Position numbers and translations under genes: made by a program | The notes under the pieces: generated by a model | The model's database searches: none | Told to the model about the DNA's origin: nothing | The model's input: only the letters and a program-made list of their open reading frames with translations | In this document: positions 43,653 to 51,795 of the stretch, in pieces | How positions within the stretch are numbered: the first letter of the stretch is position 1 | Layout: each line of letters begins with the position of its first letter | Assembly (NCBI RefSeq): GCF_023036475.1 | Contig: NZ_JAJQKI010000017.1 | Span: forward strand, 1 to 64,000 | Direction: 5' to 3' | Length of the DNA: 64,000 bases | Origin: Bacillus pinisoli | GTDB lineage: Bacteria > Bacillota > Bacilli > Bacillales > SA4

Positions 43653-44193
43653 GTAAATCACCTCCATATAAATGCTTCATCTTCCTCAACCCATGGAAGA
43701 TTCTGGATTTAACGGTTCCGACCGATACATTCGTCATTTTGGAAATTGATTTGTAATCTAAATCATGAAAATATTTTAGTTTTATGGCCTCAGCTTGATC
43801 TATATTTATACTTTCTAATAAGGCATGGATATCTATCTCCTGTTCCTTACTTTGATAAGGGTCAGGTATGGACTGCTGGTTGGCATTGCTTTCTTCCATT
43901 TGATCACGCCATTCTTTAATCAGCACTACCTTCTTCTGCTTTTTTACTAGATCTTTACACCGATTAACTAATATGGTTTTACTCCAACTATAGAAAGACT
44001 CTGGTTTCTTCAGTTGATGCACCTTTTCATAGACGATGACGATCATCTCTTCTAACACATCTAGTGCATCATGTTTACTTCCCATATACGAGTATGCCAA
44101 TCTATAATATTCATCCTTCTGAGCCATTACTAGCTGAAGCAGAGCTTCTTTATCTCCTTGTTTTGCCTCTTTAACCTTCTGAATAATATCCAT
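43639..44193 (-). CDS. ECF-type RNA polymerase sigma factor
   Basis: This 184-residue ECF sigma factor has region 2 (YSYMGSKHDALDVLEEMIVI, near 34-54) and region 4 (LDYKSISKMTNVSVGTVKSR, near 143-163). Its specificity cannot be told. It is followed, with overlap, by the DUF4179 membrane protein. No obvious self-type promoter was recognised in the 85 bases upstream. Confidence 0.88.
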   Translation of the reverse strand: MDIIQKVKEAKQGDKEALLQLVMAQKDEYYRLAYSYMGSKHDALDVLEEMIVIVYEKVHQLKKPESFYSWSKTILVNRCKDLVKKQKKVVLIKEWRDQMEESNANQQSIPDPYQSKEQEIDIHALLESINIDQAEAIKLKYFHDLDYKSISKMTNVSVGTVKSRIFHGLRKMKHLYGGDLREKS

Positions 44194-44278
44194 GCCATCA
44201 CCTTTCTCTTGTAAGAGTGTTTGGGGTTAAGAAAAGTTCACTTTATATTAAGTTTTTTATAACTTTTTAGTATCCAAT

Positions 44279-44320
44279 AAAAAAGGTACGTTCTTCTAAT
44301 GAGAGTGACGCACCTTTTTA
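44279..44320 (-). terminator. Terminator after the siderophore permease operon
   Basis: On minus, AAAAAGGTGCGT pairs with ACGTACCTTTTTT around a 15-base loop, leaving a T-rich end. It follows the permease stop at 44331 by about 10 bases and separates this operon from the sigma factor gene. Confidence 0.75.
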
Positions 44321-44330
44321 AAACTTATGC

Positions 44331-45389
44331 TTATTTATTACGGCTTTTGTATAAAAGATAAATAAAATATGGAGCACCAATAGCTGCGGTGAAGACACCT
44401 GCTGGAACCTCAATAGGGGCAAATAAAGTTCTACCGATCAAATCTGCAACTATTACTAAGATTGCCCCCACTAATGCTGATACCGGTATTAGTGCACCAA
44501 AAGCTGAACCTACCAGTTTACGAGAAATATGTGGAGACATTAAACCGACAAATCCAATCGCTCCTCCAAAAGCCACTGCTCCTCCAGTCAGTCCGGTTGC
44601 AATAAGCAGTAATAGAAATCGATTAGATTGCACGTTCGTTCCTACACTTGCAGCGACTGCATCTCCAAGCTCTGAAACATTTAGTCTCCTAGCAAAAATA
44701 AGAGCAGCCATTATTAGTAACATGGACCAAGGCATGAGGATCTGTACGTTTTCCCATGTGGAACCATAAACCGTTCCAGTCAACCAAATATTTGCCTGGC
44801 TAGCTTGATAAATGGGCCCCATAACCATTAGTAGTGTGGTAATGGCTTGAGCCAAAGAAGAAATACCGATTCCAATTAGTACTAGTCTCATAGGGGAAAC
44901 GCCATTTTTCCATGAAAGTGTATAGACTAAAAGAGCCGTAATGGTTGCACCTAGAAATGCTCCAACTGGCAACCATTTGATGCTAATGGTTAATGAATTA
45001 CTAGTATCTGAATAGACTGCTAGGAATAAAACCACCGCTACGGATGCGCCTCCCGTTAATCCTATAATATCGGGAGAAGCTAGTGGATTCCTAATAAGTC
45101 CTTGTAAAATAGCTCCCGCCACTGCGAGTGAGACTCCGACTAATAGGGCGATGAGAATCCTTGGTAATCGAAAGGAAGTGACAACCAAAGTTTCTATTTT
45201 TGTACCTTTGCCAAGTAAAGCATTAATGACCTGGGTTGGTGAAAGTTTCATATCACCCATTCCTGTACTCAAGATCATAAGAGCTAGTAAAACTAAAAGT
45301 AGTGTAAAAGTAATCAACATTGATCTTTTATCTATGAGGACGGATGCAACTCCCTTAGGAAGTCTTATTGACTGATATTTTTTCATCAT
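44331..45389 (-). CDS. FecCD-family iron-siderophore permease
   Basis: This 352-residue permease has about nine to ten membrane helices and the FecCD signatures RLPRILIALLVGVSLAVAGA and GAIGFVGLMSPHISRKLVG. It most resembles B. subtilis YfhA (schizokinen/arthrobactin uptake), as judged by recall. Its ATG overlaps the previous permease stop. It should form a heterodimer with that permease. No ATPase gene is adjacent, so a shared ATPase such as YusV is likely. Confidence 0.9.
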   Translation of the reverse strand: MMKKYQSIRLPKGVASVLIDKRSMLITFTLLLVLLALMILSTGMGDMKLSPTQVINALLGKGTKIETLVVTSFRLPRILIALLVGVSLAVAGAILQGLIRNPLASPDIIGLTGGASVAVVLFLAVYSDTSNSLTISIKWLPVGAFLGATITALLVYTLSWKNGVSPMRLVLIGIGISSLAQAITTLLMVMGPIYQASQANIWLTGTVYGSTWENVQILMPWSMLLIMAALIFARRLNVSELGDAVAASVGTNVQSNRFLLLLIATGLTGGAVAFGGAIGFVGLMSPHISRKLVGSAFGALIPVSALVGAILVIVADLIGRTLFAPIEVPAGVFTAAIGAPYFIYLLYKSRNK

Positions 45390-46384
45390 GTCATCCTCCT
45401 ACGGGCAATGTATATAAAAAACGGTGTTCCTACTACTGCTGTCATCACTCCTACTGGTACTTCTTCTGGCATAATGACATAGCGAGCTCCAATATCTGCT
45501 AACATCAGTAATATTCCACCTAAAATAAAGCAATAGGGAATAATCCACCTGTGATCTATTCCTACTAGTGCTCTAGCTAAATGTGGAATAACAATGCCAA
45601 TGAATCCTATAGGTCCCGCTATAGAAACAGCACTTCCCGCTAACAAAACAACAATGACTAAAGCCATTAGTTTAACCATTAAAGTTCGTTGTCCTAGACC
45701 TTTTGCTACATCTTCACCCATTGATAACAGATTAATCTGATTTGCCAATAATAGCGAACCAATCCATGCTATGAGTAGGTAAGGTAAGACAGAGAATAAT
45801 AATTCTAACTTTCTCCCCTGTATAGAACCGGCTAACCAAAACAAAACTTCTTCAAGAGCTTTTTCATTCACAACAAGTAACCCCTGCGTAAAAGAAGAAA
45901 AAAAGGCTGCCATAGCGGCACCAGCTAATGTTAACTTCATTGGTGTTAATCCTTCTCTTCCTAAAGACCCTAAGAAGTATACGGTTAAGGCTGCCACAGC
46001 CGCACCTAGGAATGAACTCCATGTTAATTGGCTTATTGACGCAGTTGATAAAAACGTAACGGTTATTACAACAAAAAAACTCGCACCTGCATTTACCCCT
46101 AATATTCCAGGAGATGCAAGTGGATTTTTTGTCATTGCCTGCATAATTGCGCCTGCAATGGCAAGGCTTCCTCCTACTGCAGCCGCAATAAAAGCCCTTG
46201 GTACTCTTGTCGTTTGGATAATTAGATGTTCGTTACTACCATTAAAGTTTGTATATGCTTCAATAGCCATTTTCCATGTGGTATCTGTATACCCCAAAAG
46301 TATACTGGCACATATAGAGAAGAGAAAGCCAATCAATCCAATAATTAGCCCAATTGTTCGAGTAGTATTTGATTTTAATAACAT
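45386..46384 (-). CDS. FecCD-family iron-siderophore permease
   Basis: This 332-residue partner permease has TTRVPRAFIAAAVGGSLAIA, KNPLASPGILGVNAGA and GPIGFIGIVIPHLARALVG. It resembles B. subtilis YfiZ. It is the first gene of the minus-strand operon, divergent from the binding-protein gene. A promoter (TTGACA at 46455-46460 and TAGACT at 46432-46437 on minus) and a Fur box precede it. Confidence 0.9.
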   Translation of the reverse strand: MLLKSNTTRTIGLIIGLIGFLFSICASILLGYTDTTWKMAIEAYTNFNGSNEHLIIQTTRVPRAFIAAAVGGSLAIAGAIMQAMTKNPLASPGILGVNAGASFFVVITVTFLSTASISQLTWSSFLGAAVAALTVYFLGSLGREGLTPMKLTLAGAAMAAFFSSFTQGLLVVNEKALEEVLFWLAGSIQGRKLELLFSVLPYLLIAWIGSLLLANQINLLSMGEDVAKGLGQRTLMVKLMALVIVVLLAGSAVSIAGPIGFIGIVIPHLARALVGIDHRWIIPYCFILGGILLMLADIGARYVIMPEEVPVGVMTAVVGTPFFIYIARRRMT

Positions 46385-46466
46385 ATTAAACTCCTAGTTT
46401 TTTATACGAAATCTCCTTATCTTACAAATATAGTCTATTTTAGAACGAATAGGCTGTCAATGATGT

Positions 46467-46481
46467 TGAAAATCATTTTCA
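46467..46481. promoter_or_regulatory. Fur box 1 (permease side)
   Basis: TGAAAATCATTTTCA is a perfect 7-1-7 inverted repeat of the Fur/PerR type (consensus TGATAATNATTATCA). It lies just upstream of the -35 of the permease promoter and within the divergent control region. Iron repression is expected. Confidence 0.8.
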
Positions 46482-46490
46482 ATTAAACTA

Positions 46491-46519
46491 TTGACATTAC
46501 TTCTTACAAATTATAACAT
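46491..46519 (+). promoter_or_regulatory. Sigma-A promoter of the binding-protein gene
   Basis: TTGACA (46491-46496) and TAACAT (46514-46519) are 17 bases apart. Fur box 2 starts 12 bases past the -10, so bound Fur would block the transcription start region. Confidence 0.65.
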
Positions 46520-46531
46520 CATAATTGTGAT

Positions 46532-46546
46532 TGAAAACCATTATCA
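46532..46546. promoter_or_regulatory. Fur box 2 (binding-protein side)
   Basis: TGAAAACCATTATCA matches the 7-1-7 Fur consensus with a few changes, the right half being exact. It sits between the promoter and the ribosome binding site of the substrate-binding gene. Confidence 0.7.
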
Positions 46547-46565
46547 TTTATACAGGAGGATTCTT

Positions 46566-47561
46566 ATGTTTTCAAAAAACAATAAATCATTTTTTCTATT
46601 ATTAAGTCTGTTTTTAACTTTTGTGGTCATTATGGCTGGTTGTGGATCAGCTAACAACGAGGGCGCTGTATCTACACAAACTGATAATGAAACGACGGAA
46701 AATGCGGAAGAAGTAGCCTCAACTATTACAGTTGAACATGCCATGGGCACAACTGAAGTGCCAGCTGACCCTAAACGTGTAGTTATCTTAACAAATGAAG
46801 GAACAGAAGCATTACTTTCAATGGGAATTACTCCTGTAGGAGCTGTAAACTCTTGGACTGGTGATCCTTGGTATCCTCACATTAAGGATCAAATGGAGGG
46901 TGTAGAGCCTGTTGGACTTGAGAGTGAAGTGAACGTAGAAGCTATTTTAGCACTTGAACCAGATTTAATTATTGGTAACAAAATGCGTCAAGAAGCGGTA
47001 TATGAACAACTAAGTGCCATTGCTCCAACTGTCTTTGCCGAAACACTACGTGGTAACTGGAAAGAAAACTTTGAACTATATGCAAAAGCTGTAAATAAAG
47101 TGGAAGAAGGACAAAAGGTCCTATCTGAGTATGATACACGCCTTTCAAATTTTGCAGAGCAAGCTGGTGATAAACTTAACATGGAAGTGTCCATCGTCCG
47201 TTTTATGGCAGATCATGCTCGTATTTATCACAAAGATTCATTTTCAGGAGTAATCTTAGAGCAAATTGGATTTAAACGACCAGAATCACAAAATGTAGAT
47301 GACTTCATGGAAAAAGCTACAAAAGAAAGAATTCCAGCAATGGAGGGTGATATCTTATTCTACTTTACATATGAGCCAGGAGACGGTGCAGCTACAAAGA
47401 ATGAAGAGGATTGGATTAATGATCCACTGTTTAAAAATCTAGAGGTGTCAAAAGCAGGGAAAGTTTATAAAGTGGATGATACCATTTGGAACACAGCTGG
47501 AGGAGTTATAGCAGCAAATCTACTAATCGATGATTTAGAAAAATACTTTTTAGAGCAATAA
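46566..47561 (+). CDS. Iron-siderophore ABC transporter substrate-binding lipoprotein
   Basis: This 331-residue lipoprotein has lipobox IMAGC after a long signal peptide. The mature part has the FhuD/TroA fold with DPKRVVILTNEGTEALLSMG near the start, VNVEAILALEPDLIIGN and a conserved KAGKVYKVDD end. It resembles YfiY, whose cognate permeases are encoded divergently next door. The frame extends 25 codons upstream, but the ATG at 46566 follows AGGAGGATT. Confidence 0.9.
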   Translation: MFSKNNKSFFLLLSLFLTFVVIMAGCGSANNEGAVSTQTDNETTENAEEVASTITVEHAMGTTEVPADPKRVVILTNEGTEALLSMGITPVGAVNSWTGDPWYPHIKDQMEGVEPVGLESEVNVEAILALEPDLIIGNKMRQEAVYEQLSAIAPTVFAETLRGNWKENFELYAKAVNKVEEGQKVLSEYDTRLSNFAEQAGDKLNMEVSIVRFMADHARIYHKDSFSGVILEQIGFKRPESQNVDDFMEKATKERIPAMEGDILFYFTYEPGDGAATKNEEDWINDPLFKNLEVSKAGKVYKVDDTIWNTAGGVIAANLLIDDLEKYFLEQ

Positions 47562-47562
47562 G

Positions 47563-47592
47563 AAAAATCCAGGGATCTATCCCTGGATTTTT
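47563..47592. terminator. Bidirectional terminator
   Basis: AAAATCCAGGGA and TCCCTGGATTTT form a perfect 12-bp stem around TCTA, with A- and T-runs outside. It serves the plus-strand binding-protein gene and the minus-strand ABC permease gene, which ends at 47597. Confidence 0.85.
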
Positions 47593-47596
47593 CTTA

Positions 47597-48586
47597 TTAA
47601 TGCTTCATCTTATAGTAGGTTAATCCCAATGCAAAAGCCAAAACAGCACCCTTTACAATATCCATAGAATAATAAGGTACAGACATCATCACAAGTCCGT
47701 TTTGCAGAATTCCAATAAGAACCGCACCTACAAAAGTTCCAATTGCATTTGGCTTACCAGCTCCTAACACAGAAAAGCCAATAAATGCTGCTGCTACAGA
47801 ATCCATTAAGTACGGGCCACCTGCATTGATTTCTGCAGTCATCACTCTTGACGCTAGGATAATTCCTCCAATCGCTGCAAATAGAGCAGATAATAAGTAA
47901 GCAACTATAATATATTTATTGACAGCAATACCAGAAAGTCTAGCTGCTTCTTTATTCCCACCAATCATATACATATATCTTCCATGCTTCGTATAGGTTA
48001 GGAAGATATGAACCAGAATGACAATCAGGAGCATAATGATAATAATCCAAGGTACCTGTCCAATCTTGCTAAAAAGTGGACTAATAGTCCCCTCTGCAAA
48101 CGTACCATCAGGCATAACCATATTTTGAGAGATGGTTGCACCCTTTGTATAAGTCAGCGCAACCCCTTGAATGACAAACATGGTTGCCAATGTTAACAGC
48201 ATATCAGGGATTTTTACTTTTACGATAAGAAGAGAATTAAACGCTCCTACTAATAAGGCTGCCGCTATAGCAGACAAAATCGCAACAAGAGTATTTTGTG
48301 AGAACCATACAAACATCGAGATCACAACGGCATTGGATAAAGATGCAACGGATCCAACGGACAAGTCAAATCCGCTTACAGATAATGAAATGGTGATACC
48401 AATAGCGATGATTGTAACGATAGATATAGATCTAAATATATTTATGATGTTATTGGACTGAATAAATGCTGGATTCGCCAAAGAGAAAACAATAATCAAA
48501 ATAACGATTGTTAAAATCGTTCCGTATTTGTATAGAAAATGAAAAAGCTCAAATGTATTGGCTTTGGAGGCACTCGGTGAACTCAT
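47597..48586 (-). CDS. Ribose-type ABC transporter permease
   Basis: This 329-residue permease of the RbsC/BPD_transp_2 family has about eight to ten membrane helices. It contains the family segment ISLSVSGFDLSVGSVASLSN (near 65-85) and GAVLIGILQNGLVMM near the end. It is the last gene of the SAM-riboswitch operon, one base after the ATPase gene. The family carries ribose, galactose, autoinducer-2 and related pentose-like ligands. Confidence 0.9.
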   Translation of the reverse strand: MSSPSASKANTFELFHFLYKYGTILTIVILIIVFSLANPAFIQSNNIINIFRSISIVTIIAIGITISLSVSGFDLSVGSVASLSNAVVISMFVWFSQNTLVAILSAIAAALLVGAFNSLLIVKVKIPDMLLTLATMFVIQGVALTYTKGATISQNMVMPDGTFAEGTISPLFSKIGQVPWIIIIMLLIVILVHIFLTYTKHGRYMYMIGGNKEAARLSGIAVNKYIIVAYLLSALFAAIGGIILASRVMTAEINAGGPYLMDSVAAAFIGFSVLGAGKPNAIGTFVGAVLIGILQNGLVMMSVPYYSMDIVKGAVLAFALGLTYYKMKH

Positions 48587-48587
48587 C

Positions 48588-50093
48588 TTACTTTCCTCCT
48601 GCTGAATAGTATAATATTTCTTCTTCAGTTGTGTTATTTGTTTTTAATTCCTTTACGATCTTACCGTCATACATGACATACATTCGACTCGTAATTCCCA
48701 TAATCTCGGACAGCTCAGATGTCGCATAAATAATGGCTTTTCCTCGCTCTGCTAGGTTAACCATTAGATTAAAAATATCCTTTTTAGCCCCAACATCGAC
48801 ACCTTTTGTTGGTTCATCAAAAATATACACATCTGCGTCAGCTACAAGCCATTTACCAATGGCAATCTTCTGTTGATTACCACCAGATAAATGCTGAACC
48901 AGAGTATGCTCTGAGGGAGTTTTTACTCCTAAATTACGAATCATCTGTAAGGAAGCATTAGATTCCTTTTTCCGATCAATAAAGCTAAAAAGCTTTGTGA
49001 ATGCAGAAAGATTGGAAACGGATAAGTTCGTTGTCACATCTTCGTTTACAAAAATCCCCTGTTTCCTTCTCTCTTCGGGAACTAACGCAATACCCGCTTG
49101 GACAGCAGCATATGGGTTGGATAAGCGAAGTTGCTTTCCTTTTAACGTAATCTTCCCAGTAGAAATTTTAGAATGACCAAATAAGGCATTGCATAGTTCC
49201 GTTTTTCCTGCTCCAACAAGACCTGCTACACCTACAATCTCACCTGATTTAATTTCTAAGTCAATATCCTTAACTTTTTCATAGTCAGATAGATTTTCAA
49301 CTAAAAAAAGTGTTTCTCCAACCTGGATTTCATAGGAAGGAAACTGATCTTCTAATGACTTCCCTAACATTTGCTCAACAACCTTATGCTGGGACGTCTC
49401 TGTTACCTTACATCGTGAAACATGTTGACCATTTCTCATGACCGTAATGTCATCACAAATCTGAAATATCTCAGGGAGACGATGTGAAATAAAAATAATG
49501 CCTACACCCTTATCCTTTAGCTCCGAGACAATTCGAAATAGCTCTTTTGTTTCTGAATGACTTAATGGTGCAGTAGGTTCATCTAATATTAAAAACTTAC
49601 AATCTGTTGAGATCGCTCTTGCGATGAGGACCATTTGTTTCTCTGCTAATGTTAGTTCACTTACTAATTTTTTGGACGGTATCTTCAAATTCATGCTGTT
49701 TATAAGACTAGAAGCCTTTTGATGAAGTTTTTTCCAATTTATAAATAAGTTGCTGTCATTTGAATGTATCGTATCATTCATAAGAATGTTTTCACCTACA
49801 GATAGGCTTGGAATTAGTGCTGTATCTACTTCCTGATACACGATTTGAATGCCTACATCTTTTGCATCCTTTGGTGACCGAATCACAACTTGTTTACCAT
49901 CAATTTTAATTTCACCCGTATAGTGAGAATAAGCTCCTGAAAGTACTTTCATTAAGGTAGACTTTCCTGCACCATTCGCTCCAATCAACGCCTGTACTCG
50001 TCCTGCTTCTGTTGAAAAGTCGACCTGGTCTAGTGCCTTCACACCAGGAAACTCAATTGAAATTCCGGTCATTTGTAACAAGTTTTCCCCCAT
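48588..50093 (-). CDS. Sugar-type ABC transporter ATPase (two-domain)
   Basis: This 501-residue RbsA/MglA-type ATPase has two ABC domains. The first has Walker A GANGAGKSTLMK and Walker B FLILDEPTAPL; the second has GLVGAGKTELCN, the LSGGNQQKIAIGKWL signature and IFDEPTKGVDVGA. The first-domain signature LTLAEKQMVLIARA is degenerate, as is usual for the family. The ORF extends upstream, but the ATG at 50093 has AGGAGG eight bases before it. It is between the binding-protein and permease genes. Confidence 0.9.
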   Translation of the reverse strand: MGENLLQMTGISIEFPGVKALDQVDFSTEAGRVQALIGANGAGKSTLMKVLSGAYSHYTGEIKIDGKQVVIRSPKDAKDVGIQIVYQEVDTALIPSLSVGENILMNDTIHSNDSNLFINWKKLHQKASSLINSMNLKIPSKKLVSELTLAEKQMVLIARAISTDCKFLILDEPTAPLSHSETKELFRIVSELKDKGVGIIFISHRLPEIFQICDDITVMRNGQHVSRCKVTETSQHKVVEQMLGKSLEDQFPSYEIQVGETLFLVENLSDYEKVKDIDLEIKSGEIVGVAGLVGAGKTELCNALFGHSKISTGKITLKGKQLRLSNPYAAVQAGIALVPEERRKQGIFVNEDVTTNLSVSNLSAFTKLFSFIDRKKESNASLQMIRNLGVKTPSEHTLVQHLSGGNQQKIAIGKWLVADADVYIFDEPTKGVDVGAKKDIFNLMVNLAERGKAIIYATSELSEIMGITSRMYVMYDGKIVKELKTNNTTEEEILYYSAGGK

Positions 50094-50168
50094 TCTAGCT
50101 TCCTCCTTTCTCCCTAGTAAAGGAAACACCCTCTAAGTAGAGATTAGAGAGTGTTTCAAAAGCTTTGG

Positions 50169-51284
50169 TTATTTACTATAATGTTCCTTTAATACTTTCA
50201 TCCAATCTTCTTCAAAAGCTGTTGATTGTCCCCAGCCCTCTACTACATCAGAAAGGTTTACCATGTTTACAGGCTCAGAAGCTTCTAATAACTGTTCTTG
50301 AGATATTAGTGAGGCTTCTAGATTGTATGTTTGCGGAGTTTCTTCTCCCGCTAGTTTCTTAGCTAGTAATCTCACATTGACTGCTCCGATTAACTTCGGA
50401 TCTACAGCTGCTGTGTATTTCCAAGGATTTCCTTCTGTTTGAATTTCTTGAAGGTCTGCATTCGAAACATCAATTCCATAAATCTTAACTTCTTCTCTTC
50501 CCGCTTCTTTCAATGCACGAGCAGCTCCAATGGCGAAAGCATCCCATGTTGCGAAGATTGCATCAATTTCGCCTTTAGGATACTTGGTCAGCATAGCAGC
50601 TACCGCATTTTGCGTTTGAACCGAAGTATCTGCTGCCGCTACACCAAAGCGCTCCAGTTCCTGAATGCCAGGATTTGCGTCAAGAGTAGCTGTATAGACA
50701 TTATTACGTCTAACCATTGGAGGGAAACCGTCTACCCATAGGTACACAATATTTGCCTCACCGTTAAAATCTTTAACAAGTTGATCTAATGCTAATGTTG
50801 CTAATGCTTCATCATCTTGAGAGGTTAACGTTACACCACCTATATTCGCTACATCACCATTTGAATCAAATGTAACTACTTCAATACCAGCATCGCGAAG
50901 TTTTTGTACTTGTTTTACAGTCGCTGCATCATCACCATGCGATAAGACAACTCCGTCATAATCTTCTTCTATCGTTTGGGCAATGGCATCATGGAATTTC
51001 GCTGTATCACCGTTAGCTGTTAAGACATCTACTTGAAATCCAAGTGCTTCCCCTTCTTCTTTTGCTCCTGCTAAAAATTGAGCAGTATGATCATCTCCAC
51101 CAATTTTGCGGATTACTTTAATTTTGGCTCCTTGTCCCTCGGCAAAACGCTCAGGTACATTTTCAAATGTTACCTTCTCATTTGAGTTAGTAGGTTCGGC
51201 TGAACCTCCACCTGATACGCAACCTGTTAAAAGAAGTGTTGCTGATAGTGCGGTCACAACTAGACCTTTTAGTGTTTTTCTCAT
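50169..51284 (-). CDS. Sugar-type ABC transporter substrate-binding lipoprotein
   Basis: This 371-residue lipoprotein has lipobox LLTGC. The mature part is a type I periplasmic-binding fold of the RbsB kind (IKVIRKIGGDDHTAQFLAGA, GVVLSHGDDAAT, GIEVVTFDSNG, AIFATWDAFAIGAARAL). It is the first gene of the three-gene operon and directly follows a SAM-I riboswitch and terminator. Because of that control I infer a methionine-salvage ligand such as 5-methylthioribose over an ordinary sugar. Confidence 0.85.
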   Translation of the reverse strand: MRKTLKGLVVTALSATLLLTGCVSGGGSAEPTNSNEKVTFENVPERFAEGQGAKIKVIRKIGGDDHTAQFLAGAKEEGEALGFQVDVLTANGDTAKFHDAIAQTIEEDYDGVVLSHGDDAATVKQVQKLRDAGIEVVTFDSNGDVANIGGVTLTSQDDEALATLALDQLVKDFNGEANIVYLWVDGFPPMVRRNNVYTATLDANPGIQELERFGVAAADTSVQTQNAVAAMLTKYPKGEIDAIFATWDAFAIGAARALKEAGREEVKIYGIDVSNADLQEIQTEGNPWKYTAAVDPKLIGAVNVRLLAKKLAGEETPQTYNLEASLISQEQLLEASEPVNMVNLSDVVEGWGQSTAFEEDWMKVLKEHYSK

Positions 51285-51318
51285 TCTATTAACCTCCTAA
51301 TAATATTCCAATATTATT

Positions 51319-51350
51319 AAAAAGAAAAAGCCTCTCCAAAAGAGAGGCTT
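51319..51350 (-). terminator. Riboswitch-controlled terminator
   Basis: On minus, AAGCCTCTC and GAGAGGCTT form a GC-rich stem around TTTTG, followed by TTTCTTTTT. The 5' arm can instead pair with AAGAGAGG at the end of the SAM aptamer P1 stem, an 8-bp perfect match. That is the expected antiterminator. It lies 35 bases upstream of the binding-protein gene. Confidence 0.85.
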
Positions 51351-51373
51351 CTACAGTTAAATAGAATATACCT

Positions 51374-51480
51374 CTCTTATCTGTCAGAACACATACGATT
51401 CTGCAGGATTTAGCACCAATTCCTCATGGAACGGTTGCCGGGCGTCATAGGGCCAGTCCCTCTGCCACTCTTGATAAGAG
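51374..51480 (-). promoter_or_regulatory. SAM-I (S-box) riboswitch aptamer
   Basis: On the minus strand the aptamer starts with P1 CTCTTATC and ends with its partner GATAAGAG. Inside are the S-box blocks CAGAGGGACTGGCCC, GCCCGGCAACC and GGTGCTAAATCCTGCAG. Binding of S-adenosylmethionine stabilises P1 and lets the downstream terminator form. It controls the ribose-type ABC operon 47597-51284. The region 51481-51680 between this and the tre promoter holds no gene. Confidence 0.95.
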
Positions 51481-51684
51481 AACTTTTAAATTTTAATTAA
51501 TGATCGGATGAATGTTTAGATAAACTTTACTCTTTTAGTCTAGTAAAGTCAATACTAATATTTAAATTTAGAGAAGCTCAACAATAAAACTTACTGTTAT
51601 CTACTAAGGAAAAAATCTCATTTTAATCGGTATGTTATTGGAATCATTTACAAATAGTATATCTAGAGTTAAAGTTTATTTTGT

Positions 51685-51713
51685 TTGACAATCTTGTATA
51701 TACAAGTTAGAAT
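51685..51713 (+). promoter_or_regulatory. Sigma-A promoter of the trehalose operon
   Basis: TTGACA (51685-51690) and TAGAAT (51708-51713) are exactly 17 bases apart. The first TreR operator fills the spacer and a cre site covers the end of the -10 and the start point. Confidence 0.85.
51693..51706. promoter_or_regulatory. TreR operator 1
   Basis: CTTGTATATACAAG is a perfect palindrome identical in type to the B. subtilis tre operator. It lies inside the promoter spacer, so TreR would block RNA polymerase. Confidence 0.85.
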
Positions 51714-51726
51714 GAAACCGCAATCA
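51712..51726. promoter_or_regulatory. Catabolite-responsive element (cre)
   Basis: ATGAAACCGCAATCA agrees at every fixed position with WTGNAANCGNWNNCW, the CcpA-binding consensus. It overlaps the -10 end and transcription start, a place where CcpA represses. Confidence 0.8.
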
Positions 51727-51729
51727 TTA

Positions 51730-51743
51730 CTTGTATATACAAG
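51730..51743. promoter_or_regulatory. TreR operator 2
   Basis: This is a second exact copy of CTTGTATATACAAG, 37 bases downstream of the first. The spacing allows cooperative binding of TreR dimers across the start site. Confidence 0.85.
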
Positions 51744-51795
51744 TTACAACAGCGTTGCCAAAGACTTTTGAAAATAGATTAGGGGGATAAGTTAT

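Noticed and set aside
51285-51480. T-box leader for the ABC operon
   Set aside because: No T-box sequence or specifier stem; the conserved blocks are those of the SAM-I riboswitch.
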